From assembly GCA_905480565.1 (NCBI GenBank), contig CAJQQW010000279.1:1-5673 (forward strand): a stretch of 5,673 nucleotides of DNA, written 5' to 3'. The notes below the pieces were generated by a model, which saw nothing but the letters and a program-made list of their open reading frames with translations, was not told the origin of the DNA and did not search any database. This document shows, one piece after another, positions 4,977-5,673 of the stretch; the stretch's first letter is position 1; each line of letters starts with the position of its first letter. This DNA is from an uncultured Halioglobus sp. Lineage in GTDB: Bacteria > Pseudomonadota > Gammaproteobacteria > Pseudomonadales > Halieaceae. Made by a program: the position numbers and the translations under genes.

Positions 4977-5558
4977 GTGAACACGGCCTCCACTTACGAA
5001 AAAAACCCTAATCCTCAGGGCAAAGGCCTTGTTCCTGTGCTGCAGGACCTGGCAATTCTAAAAACAGATATTCTTGACCCCAAGTCACCGGGCACATTCC
5101 TGAGAGATTACTGCCTCTCTTCTTTTGTCTTGTCTGCCTCTTTTGCCTTTAAACCCGTGGTAGGAAAAACTTACTATTTATATGCGAGCGATCCTGACTG
5201 GACACTCTCTCTTATTGCTCCGGGAGAGTGGTCTAGCGAAAAAGCAGACACTTTTCTTGCCGCCTGTCATCTGCGGTCTGATATGACTTGGGAATTACTG
5301 ACCGATACTATGTCAGCAGACGACAGTGCTTCCCGTGATGCCTTACAACACTATATTCATACTTTTGTGAGCAATCTCGCCGCCCAGGACTCCATCAGCG
5401 GCAGCCTTCCACATTATGTGCGAGAATTACCTTACTATCGACGCTTGTTGATGTGTGCTCTGTCTTCATCGCTCAAACATTCCATCCCTTCGGCGGGTGA
5501 CACCATGCAAGTGCTACTGCAAGATCCTGCTTGCTTATCGTTAGTCTCACCTCAATAG
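4977..5558 (+). CDS. Conserved-looking protein of unknown function (193 aa)
   Basis: From GTG 4977 the protein has 193 residues; I do not recognise a characterised family with certainty. It opens with a hydrophilic NPNPQGKGLVPVLQDL (10-25), then FLRDYCLSSFVLSASFAFKP (41-60), a beta-like KTYYLYASDPDWTLSLIAP (64-82), and DMTWELL (102-108). It closes with a helix-rich LPYYRRLLMCALSSSLKHS (151-169). It looks soluble: there is no signal peptide, and the middle hydrophobic part is short. The frame is open further upstream to a TTG at 4881 inside the peroxidase gene, but that extension is Arg/Ser/His-rich and low in quality. GTG 4977 is the only good start before the conserved-looking part, though its ribosome site is poor. 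It follows the peroxidase by 64 nt on the same strand without an obvious terminator, so it may belong to the same transcript. Confidence 0.75.
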   Translation: MNTASTYEKNPNPQGKGLVPVLQDLAILKTDILDPKSPGTFLRDYCLSSFVLSASFAFKPVVGKTYYLYASDPDWTLSLIAPGEWSSEKADTFLAACHLRSDMTWELLTDTMSADDSASRDALQHYIHTFVSNLAAQDSISGSLPHYVRELPYYRRLLMCALSSSLKHSIPSAGDTMQVLLQDPACLSLVSPQ

Positions 5559-5616
5559 CACCCAACTCTCTCCACCCTCTCCCTGCCTTTTTCTCCCTCT
5601 GTCATTAAAATAAAAA

Positions 5617-5646
5617 AACCCTACGCAATCTGCATTGCGTAGGGTT
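5617..5646 (-). terminator. Strong intrinsic terminator for a minus-strand gene beyond the right edge
   Basis: A 13-bp perfect stem (5617-5629 with 5634-5646, core CCCTACGCAAT) closes on a 4-nt CTGC loop. On the minus strand it is followed at once by TTTTTTTATTTT (complement of 5618-5607), a textbook rho-independent terminator. On the plus strand only TTAC follows, so it would be weaker for the 4977-5558 gene, although the A-tract/T pairs allow some two-way action. It implies a convergent gene to the right. Confidence 0.88.
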
Positions 5647-5673
5647 ACAACACGCCTTCTCAGGATTGGGGGG

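Overview
The window reads as bacterial chromosome with moderate GC content. It most likely comes from a marine-type gammaproteobacterium. That placement rests on the gene neighbourhood and on the general look of the proteins, not on a marker gene, so it is tentative. Genes are tightly packed, and no rRNA, tRNA, CRISPR array or mobile element is visible. No gene-free stretch exceeds about 230 bp.

Left part (1-2390, all minus strand): a three-gene operon read right to left. It encodes a Rossmann-type FAD-dependent oxidoreductase of the amine-oxidase fold (1131-2390), a DUF1365 protein (400-1134, TTG start overlapping the preceding stop), and the N-terminal 125 residues of a cyclopropane-fatty-acid-synthase-like SAM methyltransferase (1-375, cut by the window edge). 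This trio is typical of singlet-oxygen / membrane-lipid stress loci. It resembles the genes that make methylated or furan fatty acids in Rhodobacter sphaeroides.

Centre (2391-3899): a divergent control region, then an ECF sigma factor of the RpoE/ChrR type (2621-3241) and, 4 nt later, its zinc anti-sigma factor ChrR (3246-3899). ChrR keeps every expected zinc ligand in both its N-terminal anti-sigma domain and its C-terminal cupin. A hairpin at 3940-3967 may end this operon.

Right part (4021-5558, plus strand): a small two-helix DUF2892 membrane protein (4087-4314), an exported glutathione-peroxidase-family protein (4379-4912), and an unrecognised 193-residue protein starting at GTG 4977. 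A strong hairpin at 5617-5646 has its T-tract on the minus strand, so it probably ends a minus-strand gene lying beyond the right edge.

The main result is regulatory. The same bipartite element, TGATCC-N15/16-CGTA, occurs three times, each in an intergenic region and correctly oriented: before the sigma-chrR operon (2568-2594, plus), before the lipid operon (2475-2448, minus), and before DUF2892-peroxidase (4021-4048, plus). The window therefore looks like a self-contained ECF regulon. When ChrR is inactivated (by singlet oxygen in the known systems), the sigma factor would raise its own synthesis, switch on membrane fatty-acid modification, and switch on an envelope peroxidase module.
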